23,629 nucleotides of DNA from Phellopilus nigrolimitatus (Eukaryota; Basidiomycota; Agaricomycetes; Hymenochaetales; Hymenochaetaceae). Each line of letters opens with the position of its first letter. Position 1 is the stretch's first letter. A program made the position numbers and the translations under genes. The stretch covers positions 1-23,629 of the forward strand of contig JAJOHG010000391.1 of assembly GCA_021029095.1 (NCBI GenBank), given 5' to 3'. The notes below the pieces were generated by a model. That model worked only from the letters and a program-made list of their open reading frames with translations, did not search any database and was not told the origin of the DNA. This document shows positions 1-10,159 of this stretch, piece by piece.

Positions 1-508
1 AAACGAGGAGCCGAACAGAAAACAAGAAAGGCGGAGTGTCGAACGAGGAACGTGCGATTGCGTTGCGACACATTATGTCGTCGTTCGTGGAAAGGGTGGT
101 GATAGGTAAAAGGGGCTCTTCGGAGGCGAATGAAGGATATGAAATGCCGTATAGATGTGGGATGCCGATGGGAGGCGTCACAAAGGGTCGATGGAGTGAT
201 GAGGGATTTGGGCGGTGACAGATGTCGCGATGCGCGAGCAGAGGGAAGCGATTGGTAATAATGTGGACAAGAAACAGACAAAAGGAACAAGATGCGAGAA
301 AGGAGAAGCAATAAGATGCGATGTGGAGTAGATCCGAGTCCAAACTAAAGAAAGAGACGGACGAGGAGCGCAGGACGACGAAAGCGGGCGAAGGCGCGAG
401 TAATCCACATCCCCGATGAAAGGTTGGAAAAAAAAAAAAAGAATAGAAAAAGAGTAGAAAATCATGACAAAATAGCAACATAAAGTAATGAAAGACAATG
501 CCGCTCAC
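1..508 (-). other. First intron of the RhoGEF gene (incomplete)
   Basis: On the minus strand this stretch begins with the donor gtgagc and is rich in pyrimidines, with a long T run near 431-441. It contains no reading frame resembling the second conserved part of a DH domain. Reading frames such as 178-498 on the minus strand are dominated by F, S and L from the pyrimidine tracts and look non-coding. It is best read as an unusually long first intron that continues past the left edge. Confidence 0.5.
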
Positions 509-748
509 CTCAACGAGCACCCGCAAATCCTTGACGTACCCGCGCTCGGTCTCAACGAGCTCCGCTAGCACGTAGTAGCGACGCACGGCGGCCTTCAGAC
601 GGCGCTCGCGCGCCTCGTCTTGTGGATTCTTCAGCTCAGCAGGAGACGCTGCACGGTCATCCGCCACGGCGTGGCGCACATCTTTCCAACTAGACCGGGA
701 CATGGACCCGGGTGCTTGAGCCGGCGCGGGCTCAAACGTGGATACCAT
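509..748 (-). CDS. RhoGEF (Dbl-homology domain) protein, first exon, partial
   Basis: This is an 80-residue first exon that starts at an ATG at 748 in a good Kozak-like context (CCGCCAATGG) and ends at GAG|gtgagc (donor 508-503). Residues 1-50 are polar and low in complexity. Residues 56-80 carry the hallmark of the first conserved region of a Dbl-homology domain, AVRRYYVLAELVETERGYVK followed by DLRVLV. DH proteins exchange GDP for GTP on Rho-family GTPases and act in polarity, cytokinesis and cell-wall signalling. A DH domain this close to the N-terminus suggests a short DH protein, perhaps with a BAR or PH domain further on, but that part lies outside the window. No acceptor with a DH-like continuation was found between 502 and 1, so the first intron exceeds 500 bases or the gene is broken. 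The family call is secure; the subfamily is not. Confidence 0.8.
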
Positions 749-1370
749 TGGCGGCGTGGACCTGTCGATTCACCGATTGTGCGGGTGAGGCGCGTCGGAC
801 ACGCGTACGAGCAAAGTGAACAAGACAATGGCGAGAGGCAAATTTCAAATATGTTGGGGCCGCCACGGGATTTGTAAACTGGCGTGGCGAGCTAATGTCG
901 AGCGCCGGACTAGTTGACAATGGGTAGGTGACGGTGGCTCTAGACGAGTTCGAGCAAGCGCACCTCTCTTGTACGTTCTTCGACGATTGCGAAGAAAGCG
1001 GACGAGAAAGAAAGAGCGAGCAGAGAGGAAAGTGGCGGGGTGTGGACGACACTTGTGGGTGCCTCACGAGGCGGCCGAATCACAAGCAAGATGAGCCCGG
1101 ACTTAATACGTCGAGCACGGGGGCCGGTCAGGGTGGAGGCTGTCAGATAGAAAGAGAAAGAGAGTGGCGGGCAGACAGTGTGGGAGGAAGGAGGCGACTG
1201 GTCGGATTGGAGGCGAGAGAGAATTGCGGGGAAGCTAAAGAGTCTGGAGAGATGATACGCCACAGAATAAAAGAGGAAGAAAGAAGACGGAGGAGCGTGG
1301 TATCGGGCTGAACTCGGGGCTCGGGAATACGAATTCGAACAGAGCAATGCTTTGTGCTAATTGAGGCGGG
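749..1370 (-). promoter_or_regulatory. Upstream/leader region of the RhoGEF gene
   Basis: The plus strand is strongly purine-rich here, for example around 1150-1165 and 1255-1295, so the minus strand is CT-rich directly upstream of the RhoGEF start at 748. CT-rich leaders are common in basidiomycete promoters and 5' UTRs. No clear TATA box was found. Open frames in this interval are compositional artefacts. The boundaries are approximate. Confidence 0.35.
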
Positions 1371-4300
1371 CGGGCGTGGCGGTGGCGAGTTATGGCACGG
1401 ATTAGCTGGCTAGATGCAAGGAGTATGCCAACAGGGCGCAAGCGCGCTAGATATTGCGCAGCAGCAGAAACGAATGTGGGACAAATTGAATAGAAATAGT
1501 AGAGATGGTATGCTGAGAGGGAACGTGCGGCGGTCACGCCAGCCGAGTCCGCTCCGCTCAATTGCATCCACCAGGCGCGTCGCGGACCCACCGTCCCTGC
1601 GTCCCGGTACTTCCGTTTCCATCGGCACATTCGGCAATCTCGGCAATCACTCTTTCTCCGCGGCAGCCCCATCAGTCTCACTCTTACGGCAGCGTTCCGC
1701 CTTTGTGCCGAGCTGCCGATATTATCATACCACAATTCGTTAAAAGACATTTGGATTTCGCCACATCCACCGACTGCGCTCCTAATCTCCCTTTGGTCCT
1801 TGGCGCTCCAGTAACTAACTCCAAAAGTCGCTGCCCGACACATCGTTATCGCCCAGGTCCGTGTTCATTATCGATGAAAATTCAGCGCTTACACATATCC
1901 GCCTTCACTGCATTTCATCTCCGCCAAGGCCTTACTTCATCAACCGGATAGGTACCCTCCACCCACTCTCCGGTCTTCAACTCGTCGATACGCATAATTT
2001 TCAGGTCCTTTCAGGTCCAGGCTAAAGTGCGTCCTGGTCGAGGCTGTTTCCAGTATTGCACGGGACTCACAGGTGTCTCACTCGTGTCCTGGGTCCTGGC
2101 TGGTTCTCAAGGCGGCAAACGAAACCCTCGACTTTTCTGGTAATGGTTGAATACAAAAATCCGCATGTACCAATTGAGCTCCGATCACTCTTGCTTAAGT
2201 TTAGGCACTTAAGTTTGTAAGGGCTTGATTCACTTCTCCCGAATTCTATGGGGTACACGAAACCTACATCACCCGGCCATTCCCGTGATTCCCATCGAGC
2301 ATATGTATGTACGAGCGTGCGCCTAACACGCTCTCGAGATCCGTGTCGGGAAAATTTGCCCTCCTTTTCGGCTACACATGGAGGACGTGCGCCTGTCCCA
2401 GAGCTTTTTTCTCTCGTCTTACCCAAGCTTCACGATTCTCGGGCACTCAGACCTTATCTGACACCGACGCCGACGGGATGAAGCATTCTTGTCGCATCAT
2501 CTCAGCCGTCAGCAAGACTCCAGGTGATCATCGTAAATCAGTCTGGTTCTGCGTGATCGTGCTCGTTCTCTTCTTGCCGCTCTTCTTGACGCATATATTT
2601 TCTGTACCGGTTGTGTGTCCTCGCTGATTCTCTGTTGTCTCTACTTTTTCTGTTCATTATTCAAAGTCTGCTATTTTACAGCTCGCTGTACGAAAGCTTG
2701 CGTTCGACACGCCATTGTCCGAAGTCTATATGCGACACGCCACCGTCAAACTGTCTATTTACACAATTACGCGTCCGCTCGAGGCATATGCCAACGTTCT
2801 GTCCCGTGGTCATGCACGCCGATCTCGAACACCATCCACACACGTCTCCCGGGCTCCCGGGCTTCTAATCTAAGTTGGTACGGGAAAAGAAATACACCGA
2901 ACTTTGAATCCGCCCGACGCCGTCTTACGTCTCCTCACTGGCATCCGACTCGTTGTTCGGGCATTGGATTTGTAAGTACGCACGTTCTTCAAGTACTGAC
3001 ACCCTCACTCCTTTTCCAACCGACATCGATCTCGCGAGTCCATCGCCATCCTCAATTCCCAGATCGTTCGGCTCCAGAACTAAAAAGAAGACGCACGGAT
3101 GTACGTACGTACGCGTCCCAGGACACCTTCGCGTATATAAATAAACAACTATTCTCGTCTTGCTCAGATTCCGCGCCAATCCTGCGAGCCATTTGAGGAT
3201 GCACCGATATGTGTCACTGTCTTGTCGAGCCGTCTCCCTTCTAATTCACTATCACGCTAGCTTCCCGCACTTGTTCTGACCCTTCCATATCGCCCTTCCC
3301 TGCACGCTCAAAATACCCGCAGCATGCATACACACCTGGCTCTCGATCTTTTGAAGAACCAAATTTAAGTCCGGCCCGACTACTGTTCCTTAGTTAGGCA
3401 TTCGTGAACTCTCGCTCAACGCCTGCGTATTTGGTCTGTTCGCAGTGAACGCGGTCTGTTTAGCATCCAAATGCGTCTACACAGAGCAAATAGAAGCATC
3501 GGTAGTATGTAATCCATCGCCGTATACGCATAGATGCTCTCAGAACCTCGCTTATGCGCCTATTGATCTCAAAGATTCATCATCCGAAATGAATGCCAAT
3601 TCTCGGTCTGCAGATCGCATTTCTCGCCTCGATCTAACTGACGTCAAGACCGAGTCGTGCCGTATGTATTACACGTAATTTAACTTAACAAATTGATACA
3701 ATGATATTACAAGTTGGATATTTATATCCCTTCTCCATCCGTGTTGTCTCCATCCTTGACCTCCCAATGACGCCGGCAGCAGAATCACCTTGCATCAGCG
3801 CCCAAAACACGCCCGCTGGTATGTACGCCCGAGACTGTGAGTGAGATTCACCCTCATCGCGTCGGATCCGACGAAGGTCTATTATGAGGCAAGATGATGC
3901 ACCGAAATCTGATATACAGGCGCTTCATAATTGCATCACTCGCACGAAAGCTTGGAAAGCACGTCAGCGCGGGCTTTGCGGGGCTCGATGGAAATTAGAA
4001 GTACGGACTCGGATCAAACGCAGGCGATGCAGAAAGGCCGGAACGTACTATTCGTTTCTTTTTTCTTTCACTCACTTTTGAAAGCATTTGAGACCCTAAT
4101 TCAGACTCACGAAACGCGACGTGTTAAATCGGTTTGCGGTTCAGGGTCAGGACTTGTTTATTCTTTAGATTTTGTCGGGTATGAATTGTTTCACGCGTTC
4201 GACGCGACACGTTCACGTGATCGTCAGTTGTAGGAGACTAGCAGTCAATGCGAAACGTTTTTGGCGCGGAAAAAATATGCGTCGAGGATAGTTAATTTCG

Positions 4301-4372
4301 ACCGATGCGCACCCGGACAAGATGTATAGAAGAATCTTGAAGGCGATGGCATGTAGGTAGATTTGTTGACTA
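1371..4372. other. Gene-poor interval, no supported gene
   Basis: Several reading frames of 60-200 codons are open here (for example 1235-1843 minus and 2615-3196 plus), but none has recognisable motifs, sensible amino-acid composition, or a consistent splice model. The plus strand has pyrimidine-rich patches (about 2560-2600) and a TATA box at 3134. A stretch at 3588-4080 on the plus strand can be joined through plausible introns (donor at 3664, donor at 3820) into roughly 110 polar, then very basic, residues, but the result matches nothing I know and other splice choices are equally good. I leave it as possible but unsupported. Confidence 0.4.
3134..3143 (+). promoter_or_regulatory. Strong TATA box without an obvious gene
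   Basis: The sequence TATATAAATA sits in a GC-balanced context and is followed by a pyrimidine-containing stretch (ctcgtcttgctc). It would support transcription to the right from roughly 3165-3180. The first ATG downstream, at 3199, opens only a short frame, and the later frame starting at 3588 is unrecognised. This may be the promoter of a non-coding RNA, of a small or lost gene, or a chance match. Confidence 0.3.
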
Positions 4373-6043
4373 TCAAAATCTTGCACATCGGCGGGACGAC
4401 TTCATGGTGTGGACAATTTGGGAGCGTTTGGCTTCTCTATACATAGCGGAGGAATGCTGGAATCTCTCACAACGCACACAGAAATGTGTATCTATGGAAG
4501 TAATTATTTGTCATCTCCATTAGTTATTCTTGTGATAGCAGCTTTGCATGCAAGTGATCGTGAAAATAGCAATGACATGGCCTTGAAATTGAAAAGACAC
4601 ATACCATCGACATAAACACCATCAAGGACTACAGCCAAACCACCCCACTGCTCTGTGGGTAGTTTTCTGCGACATGCTGTGTAAATTCATATTTCCAGTT
4701 TCTTGAGTTTGTCTTACTCCAGGTCCTCCTGCAATTGTGATAAAAAGCCGCCGAAGAAATCGGGATGAAGCTTATGGCATTGCACAAGCCTCAGAGAGCG
4801 CAGGGGCGAAAACGGCTGCTGTTCCGATAAACCAGGGGATAATCGAAGTTTTTTCGCATACTTTGCGACGTTGTACGCGATATCCGGTGCCTCTCGCTAC
4901 AGGTGCGCCAAACACGGGAGCTTGGTTTGAAAAAGTGGTTCGAAGAAATGCCTTCCTCGTCGGGAACGAGGCGGAGATGAAGATCTGTAACGTTTTCAAA
5001 GTCTCTTGGTGTACGCATAAGCGCGCTGGCCCAGTCATGATACCACTTGATGTAGGGGTCGGACACAGACAGTTTCGTCAAATTTGGCCTTTGGATGGAT
5101 TTGGTATTTTCTTCAGCACACCGGGACAACGAAAAGTTTTCACGTTATCCAGACCAGAAGTAGCTCGTTGAGACGACTAGAACGGAAATTTCGTCTTCGA
5201 GAGACAGTTCTAGACGTTCCAGTAGAAACAAAGACGCCAGAAATCCCCGCGTTCGAAATATGACGATATTCAGGGTTATAATGTCTTTCCGAAGACTTCT
5301 TCGACTTGAAATTTGCGGACAACAAGTCTTTTAAAGGAGGACATGTTTAATGGTGACAAAATGGGATACGCCTTCTTCGGTATATTGATCTTCAGGATAT
5401 CTGAGTGAAAGGCAGTTGAGAAGGGGAAGCCGAGTTGTTTGTCTACAAAGAATGTGCAAAGTATGTCTAAGCACCTATCTCTGCCGCGCAGTCCGTTCTA
5501 GATATTCATCTCTTTCAATCGATGAGCCTGCTGTTGAACAATAGCCAAAAACACGTGAGGCGACCATGGAGGTTTCTCCATGATGATTTAGCACGGGTAA
5601 AATATGTAAGTATACGTCTAGAGACGTACTCTTTCTCCGCTCTATACATCCCTCTACTCCACCTGTTGGCAATCTGCTTGATATAACATTCCGTAGGTTC
5701 TCCAAAGGCAACGGTCCGAAACGGCACCAGACGTGTGATAATTTGAAGGACATCTTGCTATCCCTGTCGAAATGAGGCTCAAAGCCAAAAGCTCATATTG
5801 ATGAGTGTTTGATGTCATAAGACAGTACCATCAAGCGCAAAGAATCCTGTATATCATTGACTCGAAGTCAATATAATGAACCGGAGGTTTCAAAGCCTGT
5901 TGTACCGCTTGATGCTCGTCGAAGGTAAAGTAATTTGTCTATGACAAACCCGTGTTTTACCTGACGTAAATGTTTTAATAGAAGCCTGGCACTCACCCAT
6001 CCGATGGGTCTGAAAGACTACTGATTGGCCCTGAAGCACCCAT
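4373..6043 (-). pseudogene. Decayed leucine-rich, F-box-like protein gene
   Basis: Protein-like minus-strand sequence runs from about 5753 to 4373 but changes frame repeatedly. Successive segments are SFKLSHVWCRFGPLPLENL (5753 on), PPWSPHVFLAIVQQQAHRL (about 5570), LGFPFSTAFHSDILKI (about 5425), LLERLELSLEDE (about 5210), SDPYIKWYHDWASAL (about 5065), and SPLRSLRLVQCHKL (about 4805). Leucine spacing resembles the LRR part of agaric F-box proteins. Frame changes fall near 5578, 5283, 5150, 5098 and 4925, with in-frame TAG codons at 5498-5500 and 4897-4899. The last introns remain intact (4717-4667; 4604-4492, with a CTAAT branch site), giving an end at 4373. A possible first exon, ATG at 6043 with donor at 5996, is weak. 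F-box proteins recruit substrates to SCF ubiquitin ligases; this copy cannot encode an intact one. Retained introns argue against a retrocopy. No F-box itself was identified. Confidence 0.6.
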
Positions 6044-6678
6044 GTTGGGATGGCTACTGTTATCTTTCATACGAGAAGAGCCAGAACCACTGCATATGAA
6101 CTCTGTGGATCAATGAAAGTTGACATCGTGCAGGCCCGGTAACAGGAGACGAGACGGCCACGGCAATATGGTTTATTTGTAGCGGTGATTCTCGCCAAAC
6201 AAAAAACGTCACTTGGCCGCCACCTTTGCGCTTGTGTATGGTTTGCTTGTCCGAGTTCTTCAAGTCATTACTCTCCGTCGTCCAACAACGTACAGCCTTT
6301 TATATTTGCCTTTATGCAGAAGCCGGAAACAACCAATCGCAAAGACGAGAGAATACATGACAGAGAACGATATGCAGAAAACGTTAAACATGAAACGAGC
6401 AACTGAAACAAGAACGGACACACAGACGAAAGAGGAGAAAAGACGAATATCGAGAGGTGGGAGCAAGCAAACGATGAATTACTAAGGACGCAAAAGCAAT
6501 CGTGGAAAAAGAAGACAGGTAAAGGAGTTCGAAACCAAAGCTCATAACTAACACATGTTAAAAAGGACCAAACAGAATCCACACAGAATGTAGCCTTGTC
6601 CACATTAAAGGAGAGAGGAAAGAAAAAAGCACTGTGCTACTTGGAAGCAGCATCAAGCGTGGGCCTAGCCGAGCCAAG
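6044..6678. other. Spacer between the decayed LRR gene and the RRM gene
   Basis: The interval contains the 3' flank of the RRM gene. It is purine-rich on the plus strand at about 6330-6640, so CT-rich on the minus strand. That composition would suit a leader for the decayed minus-strand gene that may have started at 6043. The open frames here are made of repetitive charged or S/F-rich codons and look non-coding. Confidence 0.4.
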
Positions 6679-9600
6679 TTACGCGATCGGCGACACTGGG
6701 CTGTTCATCGACATTTTAAACTGCACAGACCCACTACTGTCGGTCATCTCTCCCGGAGAGCGTGGCTTTCCAGAATTAACACTCGTGTCCAAGTCCAGCG
6801 AGGCAAGGGTGCCATTCAGATCCTGGATAGACTCTTGCTCCTTTTCGTTGCGTGCGCCAGACATGGCTTGGGAGGACGCTGGGCGCGAAGCAGAGCCATC
6901 GACGCTAGGCCGACCCGGCGCACGGCTCAAATGAAATGGTACGGCAGATCTGTCGAGAACAAACCCGAACGAGTCCTGCGGCTGTGAAGGAGTGATGCTG
7001 CGAACGGATGCTCCTGAGCCCGAGTTCGCGGGTGACAGCCGGTCGTTGCATGAAGGTACGTTCTCAGCCCCGCTTTTCCCCACGCTTCCGAAACGCTGAG
7101 CATATCCCGGCAAGCTTCGCGAGCCGTTATCCCCGGAGGCAGCTCGCATTGCGGATTCTCGTTCGGCAACGATGCTAGCGAGATAGTTTGGGTCTGGGGA
7201 GAACGGAGAGAAACCGGACATGCGATTGCCGGTGGCCTGACCGTCGACTACTGGTAAGTTGCCATCCAGAGGTGAAGCAGCGAAAGCTTTGTAAAATGCG
7301 TTCTCGAACACGCCGTCCCCTGTTCCATTTCCAGTTGCTGAGGATTGTCTGTTGTCTTGAGGTAGCCCAGGCATACCGTTTGGCGTAGCGTTTGTGTTCG
7401 TAGGACTGAAGCCACCAAAACCAAATTTCTGCAGAAGCTCAAGAGCCTGTTCGGGCGTCAATTGGATAGAACCGTCAGACGAACGCATCACGTCGGTCTG
7501 CGTGGCCTGAGCCTGAGCTTGGGCAGCGGCTTGAGCAGCTGCTTGCGCGGCTTTGTCTGAAGAGATGGTTGTAAGAAATCAGTTTGGAGATCTAAGAGGA
7601 GAGAACTGACATTGGCTCCTTCCCCAGCTCAGCCTGATGCGACTTCCACCGATAGGGAAGCCTTGCATCCTCTCAATAGCTCTCTCTGCGTCGGCCTTCT
7701 TTACGAATTGCACAAAACCACAATGCTTTCCAGCTGGAACTTTGACCTGCGGCTTAGGTAAGCAGTATGCTCGATATACTATGAGCTACGAAACACAAAC
7801 ATAGTGAATATCGCCGAAGGGTGCGAAGAACGTTCGAAGAGTCTCCTCCGAAATGAGCGGCGAAAGACCTCCGACGAAAACCTGCAAATGGAAATTAGAA
7901 TTTCGGATTTAACTCGCAAGGCGAGTATACTTACAGTCGTGTTGTACGGATCTGTCGAGGTGAGCTGTTCGCCGTTCGGACCAATTAAGTTCCCAAGAAT
8001 CGCGCGAGCCTGTGCTTGGTGTTTCCACGATTCGTCTAACTTCTGCTGGTCCATAACCAGCGGCGCAGTGATTGAAGGAAGCATTCTCCCTGTCCCTCCG
8101 CCTGTGCTACTCCCCGCCTGCTTCGGGTCGGCAATGTTTGCCTTGGCGATGAGCTGTGCGAGCGCGTCGAGGGTCGCCGTCGACGCACCACCATTCGGGA
8201 AACCCGCCGACATGGAGCTCGCAGTGCTCGAGGACGTCATAGATGGGATGGAGTTCGAGCTGCCGATAGAGGACCCTGAGCGGGAAGTCGTCACCGACGC
8301 GTTGCCATTCGGGAGTTGCTGCTGGGGGACTTGTTCAGCGGGAAATGTGGCCTCGTATCCAGAAGTCTGGCCATTCGCAGGGACCTTGAATTTAGCAGTC
8401 GCGGGAGAAATACGCACTAACCGCCTGTCAGAATTGCGTATCACTGCATATAAACTTTAAAAACACGTACTGGGACGGGAGAGACAGTATAAGCCGTGCA
8501 TCTCGATGAGTGCGCGCTGCTGGTCCGGCTCATCGGTAAACCTGACGAAACCGTAGCCACGAGAGACACCGGTGACAGGGTCGAGCATAATCTTCGCGCT
8601 CTTGCAGCTGTAGAAAGGGCGAATGAACTTCGGCGCCCTGTCATTCCTCAGTCCCAGGACAGGATTGCGAAATACAGCCACTAAATCCGAGTTAGAAGTC
8701 TCTGGCGCCAAATCGCCCACAAAAATGCTGTACTCCTTCTGACTCGAGCTCGCTGAAGGCGGATTCGGCGCAGCAGTGGCACTGGCTGGGAAAGTCTGAG
8801 CAGCTGGACTCGGAGATGGTGAAGAGGCCCAGTTTAGGACGAAGGGCTTGCTGGAGTTGGGCAGAATAGGCTGCGTGCCACTGGAGGATGCGTTGCTGAT
8901 CTGAGCAAGCACTGTGGCAGCGTGCTGGGACGACGGGAAAGTAAGGAAGCAGTATCCAGGATTATTCGCTTGCTGCCCGGTAACGGGGTCTGCGGGCGCA
9001 TGAGGAATTTTGACCGTTACCTGATCCCACCCCATAAGTTCGCAAACTTGTTTAGCGTATTCGTCATCCATCCAAGGCTCGAGTTCGCCCCACCAGAGTG
9101 TCGAGCGCGACGGAGAGTGTTTGTGTGAGGTCTGAGCGCTAGAAGATGCGCGCGCGTTGGCGAATACGGTGTCAATGTTTCCCGGTGGCAGCGACGAAAG
9201 CGGCGTATTGTTGACTGGTATGGCCGATGTGGATGGTTGTTGCAGCAGCGGGTCAACGGTGTCGCGCGAGTAGTCGGAAGAGAAGTGAGAATATCTTGCG
9301 TTGCTGCCTTGAGCGAAGCCACCTGAGTCCTGCTGTCTGCCACCGGCTGTGTTATATGGCGCACGATGGTGGTGGCTGAAGGGAGAAACAGGGCTCGCTG
9401 CTGCCACTCGATTGCTATTGCCGTTCGTGGACGGTGTGTGCCTGTTTGGGAAGCTGCTTGTGTCCGTCGGCGAGCCTGCGCCAGCCGGTCTGGTCCATAA
9501 TGTGTCCAAGCTATGGGCACGCAGTGCCGGGTCCGGCTGCGGATACACCCATGATTCGTTTCCATTTCCAAGTGCGAACTCGTCGTGCTGCCGGTGTTGG

Positions 9601-9761
9601 GGAGCGGTCAGTGTACGCTGGTAGTCGTTTGGATTCATAAGAGAGGCGATAGACGAGCGACGCTCTGAGGAGAAGGGAAAGTGACGTGAGTCGTAGGAAC
9701 CTCCGCGCTGCGAATCGACGGCCGTCGCCATCGAGTGCTCGGACAAGTCGTACCGGGACAT
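6679..9761 (-). CDS. RNA-binding protein with three RRM domains (Nam8/Ngr1/Csx1-like)
   Basis: Five exons join without a frame break: 9761-8471, 8416-7935, 7881-7801, 7746-7611 and 7556-6679, giving 955 residues. RRM1 (about 220-312) has LWWGEL and PGYCFLTF. RRM2 (about 344-436) has IFVGDL at 346 and RGYGFVRF at 401, with an insertion of about 15 residues after VFRNPVLG. RRM3 (about 592-663) has VFVGGL and KHCGFVQF and ends in LSWGR. This three-RRM layout, with a degenerate WGEL-type first domain, is that of yeast Nam8/Ngr1 and fission yeast Csx1, which bind mRNA and affect splicing or stability. Residues 1-219 are S/N/P-rich, an A/Q tract follows RRM3, and the C-terminal 290 residues are disordered-looking. 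The introns are 45-80 bases. A TATA box and CT-rich leader lie upstream. The family is secure; orthology to a particular yeast protein is not. Confidence 0.9.
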
Positions 9762-10140
9762 TCTGCCGTTCGTAGAAAGGGGGATTAAAATATGAAGGCG
9801 TTAAGAACTAGAAAGCAAGTTTTTTCTGGGTTTTTGAGGGATGGTGCAAACAATACTGCTGGTGCAAATGAGGATCGAAAGGGGGTTCGAGAGCTCAACA
9901 CAAAGAATAAGTAAGATAGTATGGTTCGGAGACAAGAAGATGCGACAGCGAATACGTGAAAAACAAGGAGGAACGAAGCGAAAACAGAGGACAGAGACGA
10001 GGACGATGAGAGCTAACGGGGCGGGCCAACAGCGAGACAATGGAAAGATGACGGAAAGAGAAGAGACGAAAACAAATAGCTAGCGGACTGGAGCCTGGTG
10101 GCAGCGGCAAGTCAAGTCAGACGGACGCTCGCTCGCGACG
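9762..10140 (-). promoter_or_regulatory. CT-rich leader of the RRM gene
   Basis: The plus strand between about 9840 and 10080 is mostly A and G, so the transcribed minus strand has a long pyrimidine-rich leader between the TATA box at 10151 and the ATG at 9761. Long CT-rich leaders of this kind are usual in front of well-expressed basidiomycete genes. Open frames in it (for example 9841-10083 plus) are composition artefacts. Confidence 0.5.
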
Positions 10141-10150
10141 AGAGTCGTTA

Positions 10151-10159
10151 TATTTTATA
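10151..10159 (-). promoter_or_regulatory. TATA box of the RRM gene
   Basis: On the minus strand the sequence reads TATAAAATA, a near-consensus TATA box, about 390 bases upstream of the RRM start codon and immediately before the CT-rich leader. Position, strand and flanking composition agree. The exact transcription start cannot be read from sequence. Confidence 0.55.

Noticed and set aside
1235..1843. 202-codon open frame on the minus strand
   Set aside because: It has no motifs, a composition dictated by purine/pyrimidine tracts, and no splice-supported partner exons.
2615..3196. 193-codon open frame on the plus strand
   Set aside because: Its amino-acid pattern (C/S/H/R-rich, no hydrophobic periodicity) is not protein-like, and the TATA box at 3134 lies inside it.
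4737..5171. 144-codon open frame on the plus strand
   Set aside because: It is antisense to the LRR-type remnant, whose minus-strand segments show clear leucine spacing and splice sites.
7804..8460. 218-codon open frame on the plus strand
   Set aside because: It is the antisense shadow of exons 2 and 3 of the RRM gene, where the minus strand carries RRM motifs.
9017..9571. 184-codon open frame on the minus strand inside RRM exon 1
   Set aside because: It is an alternative frame of the same exon; the frame encoding the RRM1 and RRM2 motifs is the real one.
9841..10083. 80-codon open frame on the plus strand
   Set aside because: It is made of R/K/E/T from the purine-rich strand of the RRM leader; there is no real protein signal.
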